Source: Strongylocentrotus purpuratus
Taxonomy: Eukaryota; Echinodermata; Echinoidea; Camarodonta; Strongylocentrotidae
Assembly: GCF_000002235.5 (NCBI RefSeq)
Contig: NW_022145613.1
Coordinates: 8,177,929-8,241,928 of the forward strand
Length of the DNA stretch: 64,000 nucleotides
Reading direction: 5' to 3'
The translations under genes were made by a program, and so were the position numbers. The notes beneath the pieces were generated by a model. It did not search any database and was not told the origin of the DNA. It worked only from the letters and a program-made list of their open reading frames with translations. Every line of letters begins with the position of its first letter. The first letter of the stretch is position 1. Below, piece by piece: positions 25,450-37,345 of the stretch.

Positions 25450-26697
25450 TTGAAGTAGTGTAAATTTGGAACCTAAAAAACATGAAATTTAGGATGCAAG
25501 GGTTAAACCATGTACGAATGCATCATTTAGTTATAGTACATGTATCAGGAACACCTCAACGGTACCATCAAGATGTCATATGAGGAGATGCAGATGGTGT
25601 GTTACTACTCTGTCATCTCATGAACTATATCCCCAGTGTACCTTTCAGACTTCCAAATTAATCAGGGTGGAGCACCTCAAACCCAATTCACATTAAATAT
25701 TTCATCTTTATGCTATGCTCTTATAGCTAAGAGAGTGGTCTCTTTGCATTGTATCATGATATTAGTAATTTTATTATATTTTTAAAATTTGACAATGAAA
25801 CATTGAGGTTTTAAAAATAATACCTGTAAATGTTTTATTAAGAGCTACATGATTCACCCTTGATTTCCATATTCCTAATGATTTAGAATGTTTTAGATGG
25901 AGAAAGGCCGGCTGGCCGAGGCCATGCAATAAGAAAATTCGATCTTCCTTCAAGTATTTGGCATGTTAATGTGTATACTTGATATGAATGATTATCTCGA
26001 AAATAATAATTTGTTCACATTATTTTGCATTATTATCAAATTTTGTTGAAAGGAGAATGTAGAATAGATCAGAAATCAAATCAATTTTTTTGTGATGATG
26101 TGTGTAGTTCAGTATTAATTTCACAATAGTTTTCATGTGTAAAACTTTCACCTGCATATCTCCACCCTGACGAAAAGATAAGAGAGCAGGAGTGAACATT
26201 TTATGAATGTGAACAGGACCCTTGCACATTGATCTCCCGACCCTCATCCATCCAGGACCCCTTCTTACCTGGGCCCGGCCTGCTCCTCATAACAACATGA
26301 CGCACCAGTTCCTGGCCTAGATACTAGAATCCTCGTCACTCAACACCTTATTAACATCACCCCTGCTCACCAAAACATGCCTCTATCTTCAAAATGTGAC
26401 TATTTTTGAAAAACATCTCTAGTTTTTGCGTGATCAACTAATTTACAAGAAAATTACGTCTTGCGTGCGAACATTTTCGTCTCGCGACTCGATGTGATAT
26501 GGTTAAGGAAATGATATTCCTGGATACTATTTGTAGCCAAAAGGTGTTTATTTTTAGAGTATCACGTCCTTAAATGTGTTAAAGTGATTTCTTTAGCAAG
26601 GTGGTTGTCATAGCAAACTTTTTTCCCTTTTACTTTGTTGACCTGTTGGTAAAAGGAAGTATGTATAAACCATTGCACTATCTATTCCCCATTCAAT
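25450..26697. other. No gene recognised
   Basis: Unique AT-rich DNA without supported features. Confidence 0.5.
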
Positions 26698-27081
26698 AGT
26701 CTGTTTATAGCCAGAAGGGCTTTAACTCCCAAACCTTTACCAGAGTTAATGCCTTATGGCTCTCTCAGCTGATGAAGTACTCCTTAACCTATTTGACTTC
26801 TTGAATATATATCCAAGTCTTTTGGCAATGAAGTGTTGCACTTACATGGGTCCTAAACAAGAACTCTTAATTGATGGAATTGCTTTATGCACCTTCAATC
26901 GTCAGTTTATAGCCAGAAGGGCTTTATAGCTCCCAAACCCTTACCAGAGTTCATGCCTTATTGCTCTCACCTGATGAAGTACTACTTAACCTGTTTGACT
27001 TCTTGAATATCCAAGTCTTTTGGCAATGAAGTGTTGCACTTTCATGGGTCCTAAAACAAGAACTCTACATTTATAGAATTG
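26698..27081 (+). repeat. Tandem duplication, about 200-bp units
   Basis: Units at 26698-26900 and 26901-27081 share GTTTATAGCCAGAAGGGCTT, GATGAAGTACT, TTTGACTTCTTGAATAT and GGCAATGAAGTGTTGCACTT. Divergence is modest, so this is a fairly recent local duplication of noncoding DNA. Confidence 0.87.
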
Positions 27082-27362
27082 TAGATTTCCTTATTGCCCA
27101 AGGTCTAATAAAATTGTAATTTGATACAGAAGACCTGCTTGCATGTATCAATCAGATATACTAATTACATTAATATATATCTATTTTTTAAATACTGAGA
27201 GTATTTATGGTTCATGAGACCATTAGTGATGGGCATAATACATTGACCCATAGATCAACTATAGAAAGTCAGGTGAATAAAATGTTCATGTAATACAGGT
27301 ATTCCTTATTAAATGTATTATACATAGTCAGATTTGATGACCATTATTTTATCCTAGATATG

Positions 27363-27556
27363 GTATTACAGTGAAACCTGCTTTTAGTGACCACCTGTAG
27401 AGAAATACCACCTGTCTGTATAGACCACAATTTCAATTCCCTTGAATATGGGTCTTCATTGAAACTTGTACATAAAGACCACCTGCCTTTAAAGACCACT
27501 TTTCAGGTCTCCCTTGAGCGGTCTTCATATACAAGTTTCACTCTATATTACAGTTT
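27363..27556. mobile_element. Inverted-repeat element with internal GACCACCTG repeats
   Basis: It opens ACAGTGAAACCTGCTTTTAG and closes with the roughly inverted ACAAGTTTCACTCTATATT. The interior repeats GACCAC words in both orientations (GTGACCACCTG, AAAGACCACCTG, GGTCTTCAT). ACAGTGAAACCTG-type repeats occur in many marine invertebrate genomes. No target duplication is certain. Confidence 0.55.
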
Positions 27557-28490
27557 GTAACTTGGCCCTTTCTTGACCCTATGCAATTCTAAAAAACCTT
27601 TTCACACTTTTATAATAATAATGTTTAATAGGCATATTTCCCTGGTTTATTATGTGACTGATTTACATAAATAGGTCTGAAACAACTGAAAAGAAGTGAA
27701 ATATTATAAATAACTTTGACATCCAATTCAATTGTAATTAGATTTTATAATCATGTCAGTGTTGTGAGAGATGTGATTCCGGACTGAGCCAGAAATATTT
27801 ACCAAGTAATTTTATTTAATGATGATAACTCATTCAAGGTTTGAATTGCATTTACAGATTAACATTTGTCTTGACATAGGAAATGAAAAGGAAATGAAAT
27901 AGGAAATAATTTTGGCATGAGAATGTTGTGATATCAGAAATGTCTGATTAAGTCTCATGACGTAATCAAATCTATTCAAGATACTGATTAGTATTATCAT
28001 TATTTGACAGAAAAGAACATTAAGATATCTTTGAAACTTGCAAAACAGAAAGAAAGAAAAATAGATAGATAGACACAATAACAGCAATTTCATTGGTACC
28101 ATAAGTCTGCCTGCAAACTGAAAAGCACTAATGATAGAATCTAAATCAATAAACTCATTTTAGATAGTAGACCTACACGTTACTAGCAGTTTATGTGATA
28201 CCCTATTCTATGACTTTCAATAGATATTGAGTAAGGTAAAAAAAAAATAACAGTGTTCTTCCCCAACTTGCTTTTACTTGGAGAAGCTTGGTTTGGAAAA
28301 GTTTCCCCCTGTTTCTTTTTTTCTTTTCCATTGATTTGGGAAGAAATAATGCAGACTTTTATTTCAAAATTGTGTCTTTCAAGTGAATAAAATTTCTACC
28401 ACATATCTTCCAGTGAGTCATGATTTTATCCCTCTGCAAATACAGCTTGATGTACCTTCCAATTAACAAATTTGATATATATAATTTGAC

Positions 28491-28595
28491 ATATCGTCCC
28501 TATTTTCACGAAGTGACGGTAGTGAGGAAAATCGTAATGCAAATCGAATGCAATTTTTTTTCACTACCGTCACTTCGTGAAAACAGCGACGATAT
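28491..28595. mobile_element. 105-bp palindromic MITE-like hairpin
   Basis: ATATCGTC at the left is matched by GACGATAT at the right. The arms share TTTTCACGAAGTGACGGTAG and its complement (perfect over more than 25 bases), with a loop of about 17-25 bases. This is the form of a foldback MITE. Confidence 0.8.
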
Positions 28596-28657
28596 ACCTC
28601 AGACTACACTCGTGCATAATACCGCATTGTGACCTTCATTGCATTGACACATCATAG

Positions 28658-28905
28658 CACTTTCATTTCAGCATTTCAACAATGATTTTGATAGGGAATG
28701 AAGTGGTTTTGTGATAAGATTACTTTTCTTTGCTGGAATTATACCTACTTTAATTTTGCATTCATGCATAATACCTACAAGTGACATTTATGAATGTATC
28801 CAATAACTTTCACCTTAGTGTTTGTAACCATGATCTGATGGGGAATGACGTTATTTTTGCGATAAGATCTTATTTTTGCTGGAATTACACCTACTTTCCA
28901 CCCCC
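28658..28905 (+). repeat. Imperfect tandem duplication, about 145-bp period
   Basis: The word order GGGGAATGACGTT (GGGAATGAAGTGG in the first copy), GCGATAAGATC, TTTGCTGGAATTA and ACCTACTTT occurs at about 28690-28755 and again at 28838-28900. It is old and noncoding. Confidence 0.6.
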
Positions 28906-29282
28906 TCAGATGTGCAGAATCGAGGCTTGGGAATTAATGTGACAAAACAAATTGAGACACAGAGATGTGTTTGTTTATTGAAATGTACATTCATGTGTAA
29001 CACATAGTCATGCCAGATGAGATCACTCTTGTGAACATGATGAAGGAAGAAACTGGAGACGGAGGTGGGAGACAGAAAGAGAGGTAGAAGTATTAAGCCA
29101 GGGAAAGCAGAGAACATGAGTAATGTTAGATAGAATTTAAAAATCAAATTTAAATGGGAAGACTCGTGAAGGGTAATGAAGGGTTTGACATTTTATTTTA
29201 CAAAAGGTATGGAAGAGCCAGATAAAGAGAAAAAGTGGATAATATTGAGAATAGAACAGAAAAATAAGGAAACAAGTGTCAA

Positions 29283-29387
29283 ATATACAGTAGGCTTGCG
29301 GGTGCACCATGTGTGAGAGAGAGAGAGAGAGGATTGAGGAGTCCAAGGCTTGCGGGTGCACCATGTGAGAGGATTGAGGAGTCCTCC

Positions 29388-29420
<33 letters not shown>

Positions 29421-29450
29421 ACATGGTGCACCCGCAAGCCTACTGTATAT
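29283..29450. mobile_element. Inverted-repeat element carrying (GA)n/(CT)n tracts
   Basis: The ends are ATATACAGTAGGCTTGCGGG and its inverse CCCGCAAGCCTACTGTATAT. Each terminal repeat (AGTAGGCTTGCGGGTGCACC, then ATGTG) runs directly into a (GA)n tract on the left or a (CT)n tract on the right. A third, internal copy of the GCTTGCGGGTGCACC word lies at 29348-29371 in direct orientation. The same end occurs alone at 4501. The element can thus seed GA microsatellites wherever it inserts. Confidence 0.75.
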
Positions 29451-31170
29451 CTATATCACCATGCAAGCCGACACTTACAAGCAGCAAATGTAAAATAATT
29501 ATTGAAGTTTATAAAAAGAAAGAGAATGAGGGACATTTGAAGAACAGAAGATGAAATAATGGGGTAGTGTTACATAGCAGATTGTTGGTACACTACAAGA
29601 AAATTTAATTTAACTATGAATGTGAGCATCAAAAAAAGAGAAGCGACAGATGAAGCAAGGAGCATTAAAAAGAAAGTGAGATAAATAATTAAATGGAACT
29701 ATTGGATGGCGAAGTTTGGTTTATTCCTCTTATCCACCGTCTAAATCACTTTCCATAATTTGCTTTCTGTATGTCCATATTATAATATGCTCAATGTTGA
29801 TTTGAATCACATTTCTCATTTTTCTTATTTTTTTTCTTGCCCTCAATAACTACATCCTATGGGCCTACTTGGGGGAAGCTAGTAGAATCATGACATGAAG
29901 TCATTTACATATATCCCTGATCAGTTGATTTAACTCCTAATCCACCTTGTAAAAGATCACATCAGGTGGATAATCTTAATCCCCACCATCCTCCTATCCA
30001 TCTATTCGCAGATAGTCTGATTCCAGGCTGCATGAGGAATTTTCACAAGAAAAACTGTTGAAAATGCAAACAAATGTGCTACTTTCTGTATAAAGGAATA
30101 TGAGTGTTAACTGAAATATTACGATGATTTGTTATTTCAACAATTTTTATACCATACTTAACTTATTTCTAAACACATTGTTTGAAGAAAGAAAAACAAT
30201 TGAGTAAGTTTCTAAGGGGCAACTTTTCAAAAATGCATTTGTGAAACCACTTCTAAGATATTTTTAGGTAATAACATTTATTGTCATGTAGAGAAAATTA
30301 AAAATATCTTTCTTGTTACTCATTTGATAAATTTATCCTGTAAATCACAACATTTATTTTGTTATTCATATGGAGTTTGGTAAGAATGTCGTGGGATGAA
30401 GTAAGTTACATGGATCTGGAAGCGAGTCTACCATTAAATAGGACCCTGGGAAGACCCAGTTGAGGGAGAAGGGGGATAAGAGTTCACCTCTAGCCAGCGG
30501 GCGTCTAGAAGCATGACTCTCTCTTCGCTGACAGACGTTTGTAAAAAGAATGTGAGTAAGAATACGCTATCAAAACAAAACTTTTCATTATGCCAAAAGA
30601 TAGGTTTCTGAAATCCTGAGGTTCAAAAGTCAGTTTAGTGGAGTGAGAGATATCCCTCTGATTCAGAATAAACAAGAAAGAGATCTTGTGTGTACAGAAT
30701 AAATAAGATGGGTAAAGATAACATTCCTTGTCCGTTCATGAACTTGGATAAACTGTCATTCAAACTTTGTTTTTGGTTGGATGCAGCAGGTGTATACCTG
30801 AAGCAATTTGCATGGAAAGAGAAAACGATATGAATTTTAGTGGAATATGCTTTATCACGTGCAGATGGATGCACAGGAGGAAGAAAAATATTGTGAAACT
30901 GTTGATTACAAGATGCATTCACAGAACTTGAGAAATGGAGGGACAAAAGAATGAAGGAAAAAGAGAGGACTCACTATTAGAGGAGGATTTTGGACAAATA
31001 ATGTAAAATGAAAGGAAGAAATGGCAAAAAATAGTGAAATAATTGAACAAAAGATTTAATCGCAGAACTTGAGAAAAGGTGAGTAAAAATAAAATGAAGT
31101 ATGGTAAAAGAGAGGCATTAAATCTAAAGGGGGACAGATGTCGTCAAGCTGGAGAAAAGAAAATGAAAAT
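29451..31170. other. No gene recognised
   Basis: Unique AT-rich DNA. The 30400-30540 stretch is GC-richer and may be conserved noncoding; the reverse-strand 103-codon frame at 30635-30946 has no motif that I know. Confidence 0.45.
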
Positions 31171-31561
31171 TTAAAGATAAACTTGAGTTCTGGTAATGCG
31201 ATTGCATTGTGAAAGAAAAGGTGTGGAATGGATCAGAAAAGTTGATCATATAGCATGTAAGTAATGGTGTGTAATGCAAGGTTCTGGAGTCATCAAAATC
31301 ATCATAAATTTGGCAGAGTCTTGGTAAAGTAACAATCACTTACACAGAAAGATGTATATGGGACAACACACATGGTGTCGGGGCTAGTACTACCCTGATT
31401 TCCTTATCTTTCTATGCTCATTACTCAGCCAGTATACATTTTCTTCCAAAATTGTTTGGCACATGACATTTATTTGTAATCTTAGAACATTCAGTGTAAG
31501 TTTCGTTAGATTCTGTGAGAATTCATTTTCTTTTTTTACCAGAACTCAAGTTTATCTTTAA
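31171..31561 (+). mobile_element. TTAA-MITE, subfamily B, full length
   Basis: It runs from TTAAAGATAAACTTGAGTTC to the inverse GAACTCAAGTTTATCTTTAA, with TTAA at both borders. Its interior shares GCGATTGCATTGTGAAAG and AGAAAGATGTATATGG with subfamily A, so both subfamilies come from one ancestor but differ in their terminal 20 bases. Confidence 0.83.
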
Positions 31562-31915
31562 GAATTAGTTAAACAGAGCAGAAAATTATCATCTTGATAA
31601 ATTTGAATGAACATTGAGATAAGAGTAGTTGATAAATAGAGGAAATCAGAATTTAAAAAAATGGTCCGTAACTATAATTTTGAACAAAAACATTCTGCTT
31701 GGCAATGACTCAACACAATATCTCCTCGGAGTACAAGAACCGCAACACTTTAGTGCTCCACGGAGAGGGTCTCACAGTCATACAAACAAAGCGCTTAGCT
31801 CAAATTAGATTTGAGCGGGGGGAAGAGCAGGGGGAAATATGATCACGTAATCTTCAACAAGCTCTGACTAGGTTAGTTAGAAATTTAGGGGGAGGGGAAA
31901 GTAATAATTCTGTTT

Positions 31916-32035
31916 AGAGAAGTTAGTCCCAAACAAGCATTTCCTGTGATGCGCCCCGCAAAGAGATAGTGCTGATTTGTGGACAACAGACTAGATGAAG
32001 CAGGGACCAACATGATGGAAGTTTACGTCTTTTAG
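31916..32035 (+). repeat. First member of an interspersed duplication pair
   Basis: GCATTTCCTGTGATG, then CAAAGAGATAG and GTTTACGTCTTTTAG, recur in the same order at 32839-32960. About 800 bases containing a MITE fragment and a SINE separate the two. The pair looks like an old duplication split by insertions. Confidence 0.55.
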
Positions 32036-32151
32036 CCAGTTCAGACTATAAGAAATTCATACAAAACTCATACAGAAATGTCGCGTAAAGAATCAATGTA
32101 GAGTGAAAGGGGTGCACAGACTAGAAATCATTATTGTATACGGTAATTCAA

Positions 32152-32390
32152 TTAAAAAGAAGGTTGAATTCTGGGAAGAGGTGAAAAATAGTTTGTGAGC
32201 GTTATCATTATTATTATGCAAGGGTGGAAGAACATCAGATAACACATGTTTCCTGAAAAGCATGGCTCTTCAAATGCCTTCATATTCTAAATATGGCATG
32301 TAACATCGTAAAAGTCGGGACAGATTTTTACGCCACGTGTTCGTGTAGTCCCATATACATCCTTCTGTGTACAGTGCTTGTAATTTTTCA
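32152..32390 (+). mobile_element. TTAA-MITE, third variant, truncated
   Basis: From TTAAAAAGAAGGTTGAATTC it follows the copy at 35972-36375 closely (GGGAAGAGGTGAAAAATA, ATGGCTCTTCAAATGCC, ACGCCACGTGTTCGTG) for about 240 bases and then loses similarity. The right inverted repeat is absent. Confidence 0.75.
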
Positions 32391-32430
32391 TTATACAATT
32401 TTGTATATGATGTTCAGACTAGACGAATAA

Positions 32431-32776
32431 AGGTAGAGGTATTGTAGTTCAGTGGTATAAGCACTTTACTTGAAATGGAAAGGTTGTGGGTTCAATCCCC
32501 AAAATGGCACTAATGCCCTTTGGCAAGGCGTTAATCTACATTTGCCACTCCATACCCAGGAGAGAAATGGAAACGTGGTAGGATGACAAAAACCTTTATG
32601 ATAGACATTGCCACATGCCCTCATGGTGACCCTATGGTAGGAATACTCCCAAGGGAGTGGAGATGGTGCACATTTTACATGAATGAATACGATGACCAGG
32701 GTAATAATATCTCTAAAGCGCTTAGAGATGGCATTTCGTATTAAGCGGTATATGAATCCAGATTATTATTATTAAT
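32431..32776 (+). repeat. tRNA-derived SINE
   Basis: The head has a box A-like TAGTTCAGTGGTATAAGC (about 32445-32462) and a box B GGTTCAATCC (32489-32498), spaced as in a tRNA gene. The body contains ACTCCATACCCAGGAG and GCCCTCATGGTGACCC. The 3' end is AAAGCGCTTAGAGATGGC, then TTAAGCGGTATATGAATCC and an ATT repeat tail. Length is about 345 bases. There is no aminoacyl-stem closure, so this is a SINE and not a tRNA gene. A 3'-tail fragment of the same type lies at 2868-2932. Confidence 0.82.
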
Positions 32777-32838
32777 GACTTATCGTATAAGATTAATTAA
32801 TGATCGTATAAGATGAATTCTGATAGTCTGAATGAGGG

Positions 32839-32960
32839 CTAGAGAAGATAGTCACAATGAAGCATTTCCTGTGATGAAATGCAAAGAGATAGCGCTGGGT
32901 TGAGAACCTCGGTCGGAAAATAGAAAAGATGCGGCATACAGGACTGTCGTTTACGTTTTT
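32839..32960 (+). repeat. Second member of an interspersed duplication pair
   Basis: This is the partner of 31916-32035, sharing GCATTTCCTGTGATG, GCAAAGAGATAG and GTTTACGTTTTTAAG in order. Confidence 0.55.
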
Positions 32961-34620
32961 AAGTATATAGGAAATGGACAATTACTATCCCAAGATGAAA
33001 TCTTTGTTATGAAAGTGTTATCTGTCTTGAAAATGCTGTTGTGTCTATGATTATTGTTGATGATTGTTACATAGTCTTTACCATCAGAGTGAAAAAACAT
33101 CTTTTTACTAGCTAGTTCTTATATTTCTTCCCTATATCGGTAGTGACCATTTTAGAATAATTGCTGTTTTGTATTTCTGCAATTTCTTCTTGGAATATGA
33201 ATAGGTATTCAATCTCCATAGTAAATTTGTATATTTGATTATATTGGGAAATCTGCCCCACTCTGATTATCTGTGGTTAAATATAAGCACTTTTGATATT
33301 GCAGGTATTATTTTTTTATCATCTCTCTTAGGTTTGAGAATGTAGCTTTCTATACTTTTGTATACCAGTAGTTATTCAGAAGTAGGTTCACAATAACTGA
33401 GCCAGGAAGTTCTATGACCCTTACAGCTGCACTCTTCATGCTGTTCAAGCTAAGAATAATAACTTTTAAAATGCAATCATTAGAAACCATGTGATGATTT
33501 TGTGGCATGAGGTTGCTATCTTGTCGGAATAGAGGATTAGAAGATTGTTGAAGGGCATTGCGAGCAGCCAAAAGGAGCATGTGTCAATCCATTTTAAACT
33601 AGTATAGCTTTCACATAGATGCAGGCTGTATTGAGTTTGTAAGTGCCTACTAAAAGGTCTTTTTGTGTCTGATTAGCGTTGAGAATTTTTTTCTTCTTCA
33701 AGATTCAGACCCTCTGATGAATATTAAAGAACGGTTGTATGTCGTTTGTAAATGTCTCGAGTGAAAGGTTTCTGCCGGAAATGGTTCAAAAGTATCTCTC
33801 TCAAACACTTTGCTTTCTGTGTAAATTTGGACCCTGTTAGTGAGATGACGACAAAGCGCTAGAGGGAATTATAGTTCAAAAGTGTAACTAAGCATGTTTG
33901 TTGCTACTCTAGGGAGAATGAACCAATAGCCAGGAAATGGGACCTAACACCAAGTCTAACCGTGAAGCGTCAGAAACAATTAAACACACGCAGAGAGTCA
34001 AACCGCAGAATTGGACGAGAAGGGGGAAGGGGTAAGGAAGGGGGCGAAAGGGCACCTGGAAGTCTAAAACCAATCCCTTTGCATGTCACTAATGTACCCC
34101 CAAATTGTAGTGATTGGTATGAATGTAAGTGGACAGCATTTATTTTGACTTGAGTTCCAGTTGGGTTGCATCCTTTCCATACATCTGTGAAGTTTTTCAC
34201 ATGATGAAAGTAGCCTATACTCCCCAGTACTTGCAAATTCCACAACACATGTTTCAGCATCAATAAATTCCATTCTATAATATCCAAATTCCTGACTCTG
34301 GACCCGGTTGAAAAATATCCTAACTCTAACCCTTAACTTGACCTGTATTAAAACACAAGAATAATTGTAACTTTAGCCAAATATGACCAAATCATAGTAA
34401 AGCCAAGAGCATATATTTTGTCAGTGCAAATGTTGGGCCACCTTGGAATTACATCATAACCCCAACTTGCCATTAGCAGCAAGATAACTGAGATCAGGCA
34501 CTAAGCAATGCTCAATGCTGAATGATATTATGCAGATCAATTATTACAGCAGACTTTATCTGTGATGACATGATGGCTTATCCAACGTTTTCCGCAGGCT
34601 TTTTTTTCCTGTCAAAATTA
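32961..34620. other. No gene recognised
   Basis: Unique AT-rich DNA. Frames below about 105 codons overlap on both strands at 33960-34290 and have no motif. Confidence 0.5.
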
Positions 34621-34645
34621 TAGGGTTAGGGTTAGGGTTAGGGCT
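34621..34645 (+). repeat. Short interstitial telomere-like repeat
   Basis: About four GGGTTA units run in tandem, followed by degenerate versions (GGGCTTGG, GGATAAGGGTTAGG) to about 34690. This is the animal telomere hexamer, but four units is within what slippage or repair can leave. Confidence 0.8.
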
Positions 34646-34756
34646 TGGTTTAGCTTAGATTACGAGTTAGGATAAGGGTTAGGTTTAGTGTTGAAGTTAG
34701 TACTTTGTTTAGTGCATGGATATACATGTACATGTACTAAAGTAGTATATCCATAA

Positions 34757-34815
34757 TCGATAATAATAATAATAATAATGGTGGGTTCTTTTATAGCACT
34801 TATATCTGTCAGACT
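34757..34815 (-). repeat. (ATA)n tail with repeat-like flank
   Basis: An AATAATAATAAT run is followed by GGTGGGTTCTTTTATAGCAC. This arrangement resembles the 3' end of a dispersed retroposed repeat read on the reverse strand. The family is not identified. Confidence 0.45.
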
Positions 34816-35971
34816 TGACAATCCTGCCACTCCATATTCACCAGTAGATTTGTACAGTATAAGTGTATTGTTTCACACATATGGCTGCCATATGGAATTA
34901 TTTTGAAAAAGGGGGCATGGTTCAAATATCTCTTTTATATTTTCCTTCTCCTTTTCATTTCCTATTCTAAACTAATGAAAATTTAGAATTTTTTACTGAA
35001 ATTAGGCTTGTTATTTATTCTTTCATATTTAGAACTACACTCCAATACTAATCTTATCAGCCCATGCAATGCTCTGAGAACCCCCTCCTGCCCCAAAATA
35101 ATGATAGTACTAAAAATGTATCAATGCCCTTGTATTAAACTAAAGTGCTATAAAGGGAACAAGCTGATGTGTTGATTGCCCAGTAGAAAGGCAAACAAGA
35201 AGATATCTACATTTGATATTAAAAATACACCATGAAAGCCCAAAATGTGGTCATATAAAGAAACATAATTAAATATTAGTGGTTTTTTATGATCTGCCAT
35301 TGGAGGGCTTTTAGACCGAAAATTTACTACAAGTGCCATTGTAGGCAAAGTGTTATAATAAAGGAAATAATCCAATGACTTGGCTCACCCGAATGGCATT
35401 AGGGGAATACCTAATGCATCAAGCCATTAGGAATTCACCTGCTAAATGCCCATCAGCAGGGCTTACGATTGTAGTCCGAACAAAATAATGCAAGATGAAA
35501 GGAACGCTAAGGCCCCGATTTTAGGTATCCATAAAGATCTAAAATGCCACCCCTCCCCATTTTATCCTGCTTAAGACTGTTCTACATTTGTCCCAAACTA
35601 CCTGTTATAAAGAAACACAAACCACAAGTGGTTGTTATAATTGTGTTTAAATGTTAAATCTGCCTTCAAGGTCATTACTGTAACTAAGTCATACAAAGGG
35701 CTATAGAGTGCAGCTTTATTCACTACTAAATGGAACGATATTGTGCGTAAATGGTCTCGTTAAAATTTTTGATTGGGGGTGGTTTTTGTGACCCTGGATT
35801 GAACCCCAGGGATCGCAGATTGATGTTCTTTCAGAAATTTTACAATTGCTGTAATAATATTAATAGTAAACATAATAGTAATAATAATAAAACACAGAAC
35901 ATTGTGTCTTTATTGCACCTTGTTCACAATGAAATTCAAACATGCGTATTTTAAGCATTTTGTATTGATAC
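34816..35971. other. No gene recognised
   Basis: Unique sequence. A TGGATTGAACCCCAGGG word at 35790-35810 followed by an AATAAT-rich tail (to 35895) may be a decayed SINE, but box A is not visible. Confidence 0.4.
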
Positions 35972-36375
35972 TTAAAGAGAAGGTTGAGTTCTGGGAAGAG
36001 GTGAAAAATAATTTGTGAGCATTACTCATTCTTATTATGCAAGTGTGGAAGAACATCAGATAAGACATGTTCCCTGAAAAGCATGGCTCTTCAAATGCCT
36101 TCATATTCTAAATATGCATGTAACATCGTAAAAATCGGGGGGGGGGGGGGGGCGGCTTTTTACGCCACGTGTTCGTGCAGTCCCATATACATCTTTCTGT
36201 GTACAGTGTTTTTAACTTTACCAAGACTTGGCCAAATTTCTTATCATTTTGATGATTCCAGAACCTTGCAATACACACAAATTCTTATATGCTAGATGAT
36301 CAACCTTTTCTGGTCGGTTCCACACCCTTTCTTTCACAATGCAATCGCATGACCAGAACTCAACTTCATCTTTAA
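35972..36375 (+). mobile_element. TTAA-MITE, third variant, full length
   Basis: It starts TTAAAGAGAAGGTTGAGTTC and ends GAACTCAACTTCATCTTTAA (inverted repeats with TTAA borders). The right half matches the other subfamilies in reverse (CATATACATCTTTCTGTGTA, GATGATTCCAGAACCTTGCA). A G run of about 16 bases near 36137 interrupts the middle and is the largest difference from the copy at 32152. Confidence 0.82.
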
Positions 36376-36761
36376 CTGAAATTTAGTTGCTCAAAGCTTA
36401 CAAACATAATAGCATCCAAAAATTCACTTGGCTGATTTGAAGATTTATGCAACTCTTGGTGCTTTTTGAAATTACACCTGTATTTGACCTGTGGCATTTA
36501 AGATGGTAATTTGATTATTTCAATTGATGCAAAGGACTTTATAAAACTACTGTTGTCAAATTATAATCTTTTTTTTCTTTGATAATCTAGAATTTCCTCA
36601 AGCAGGGTAATTTCATGCTCTCCTACAATTGAAAGAGATACAAATCAACCATAAATTCCTTGACATTCAAATTCTATATTTGGCATCTAGTCACTAATAG
36701 ATCTTTGGAATTATTAATTAATTCCTACAAATCATTCTAAAGTTCTTTGAAAGCATGCACA

Positions 36762-37142
36762 TTAAAGGTAAAGACCAGTTATGGTCATGCGATTGCATTG
36801 TGAAAGAAACGTTGTGGAATCGATCAGAAAAGGTTGATCATCTAGCATCTAGCATCTGCAAGGTTCTGGAATCATCAAAATCTTAAGAAATTTGGCCCAT
36901 TCTTCGTAAAGTTACAAGCACTATACACAGAAAGATGTATATGGGACTACCATATATCTCTTACAGACCATGAGAGAAACAAATTGACCAAATATATGAA
37001 TTAGTAGGCAGTTTACTAATTTTTACTAAATTTTTTATCATAATGTATTAGTCAAAACATATTCTTTCACATGATTGGTAATGATAGCTTTCATTTCATT
37101 TTTTGAAATTGGGGCGTTTCCAATACTGGTCTTTATCTTTAA
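36762..37142 (+). mobile_element. TTAA-MITE, subfamily A, full length
   Basis: TTAAAGGTAAAGACCAGT at the left is matched by ACTGGTCTTTATCTTTAA at the right. It is nearly identical through its length to the copy at 13417-13788, in the same orientation. High identity suggests recent mobility of this subfamily. Confidence 0.87.
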
Positions 37143-37299
37143 AGAGTATTTTAGGGATTGGGAGAAGCTTGTCAGAGGAAAGACATACAAGAAAGAACAA
37201 ATTAGTAAATAATAATGGAAGACAGTGATAAAGCTAGTAGAGACCCTACATAGAGAGAAGTAGAGAAAGAGGGAGTCAGTAGGAGATACAGAGAAGGTA

Positions 37300-37314
37300 T
37301 GAAGAGAGAGAGAT

Positions 37315-37345
<31 letters not shown>

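Noticed and set aside
32431-32510. tRNA gene
   Set aside because: Boxes A and B are present, but no closed acceptor stem or clear anticodon arm is visible and the sequence continues as a SINE body with an ATT tail.
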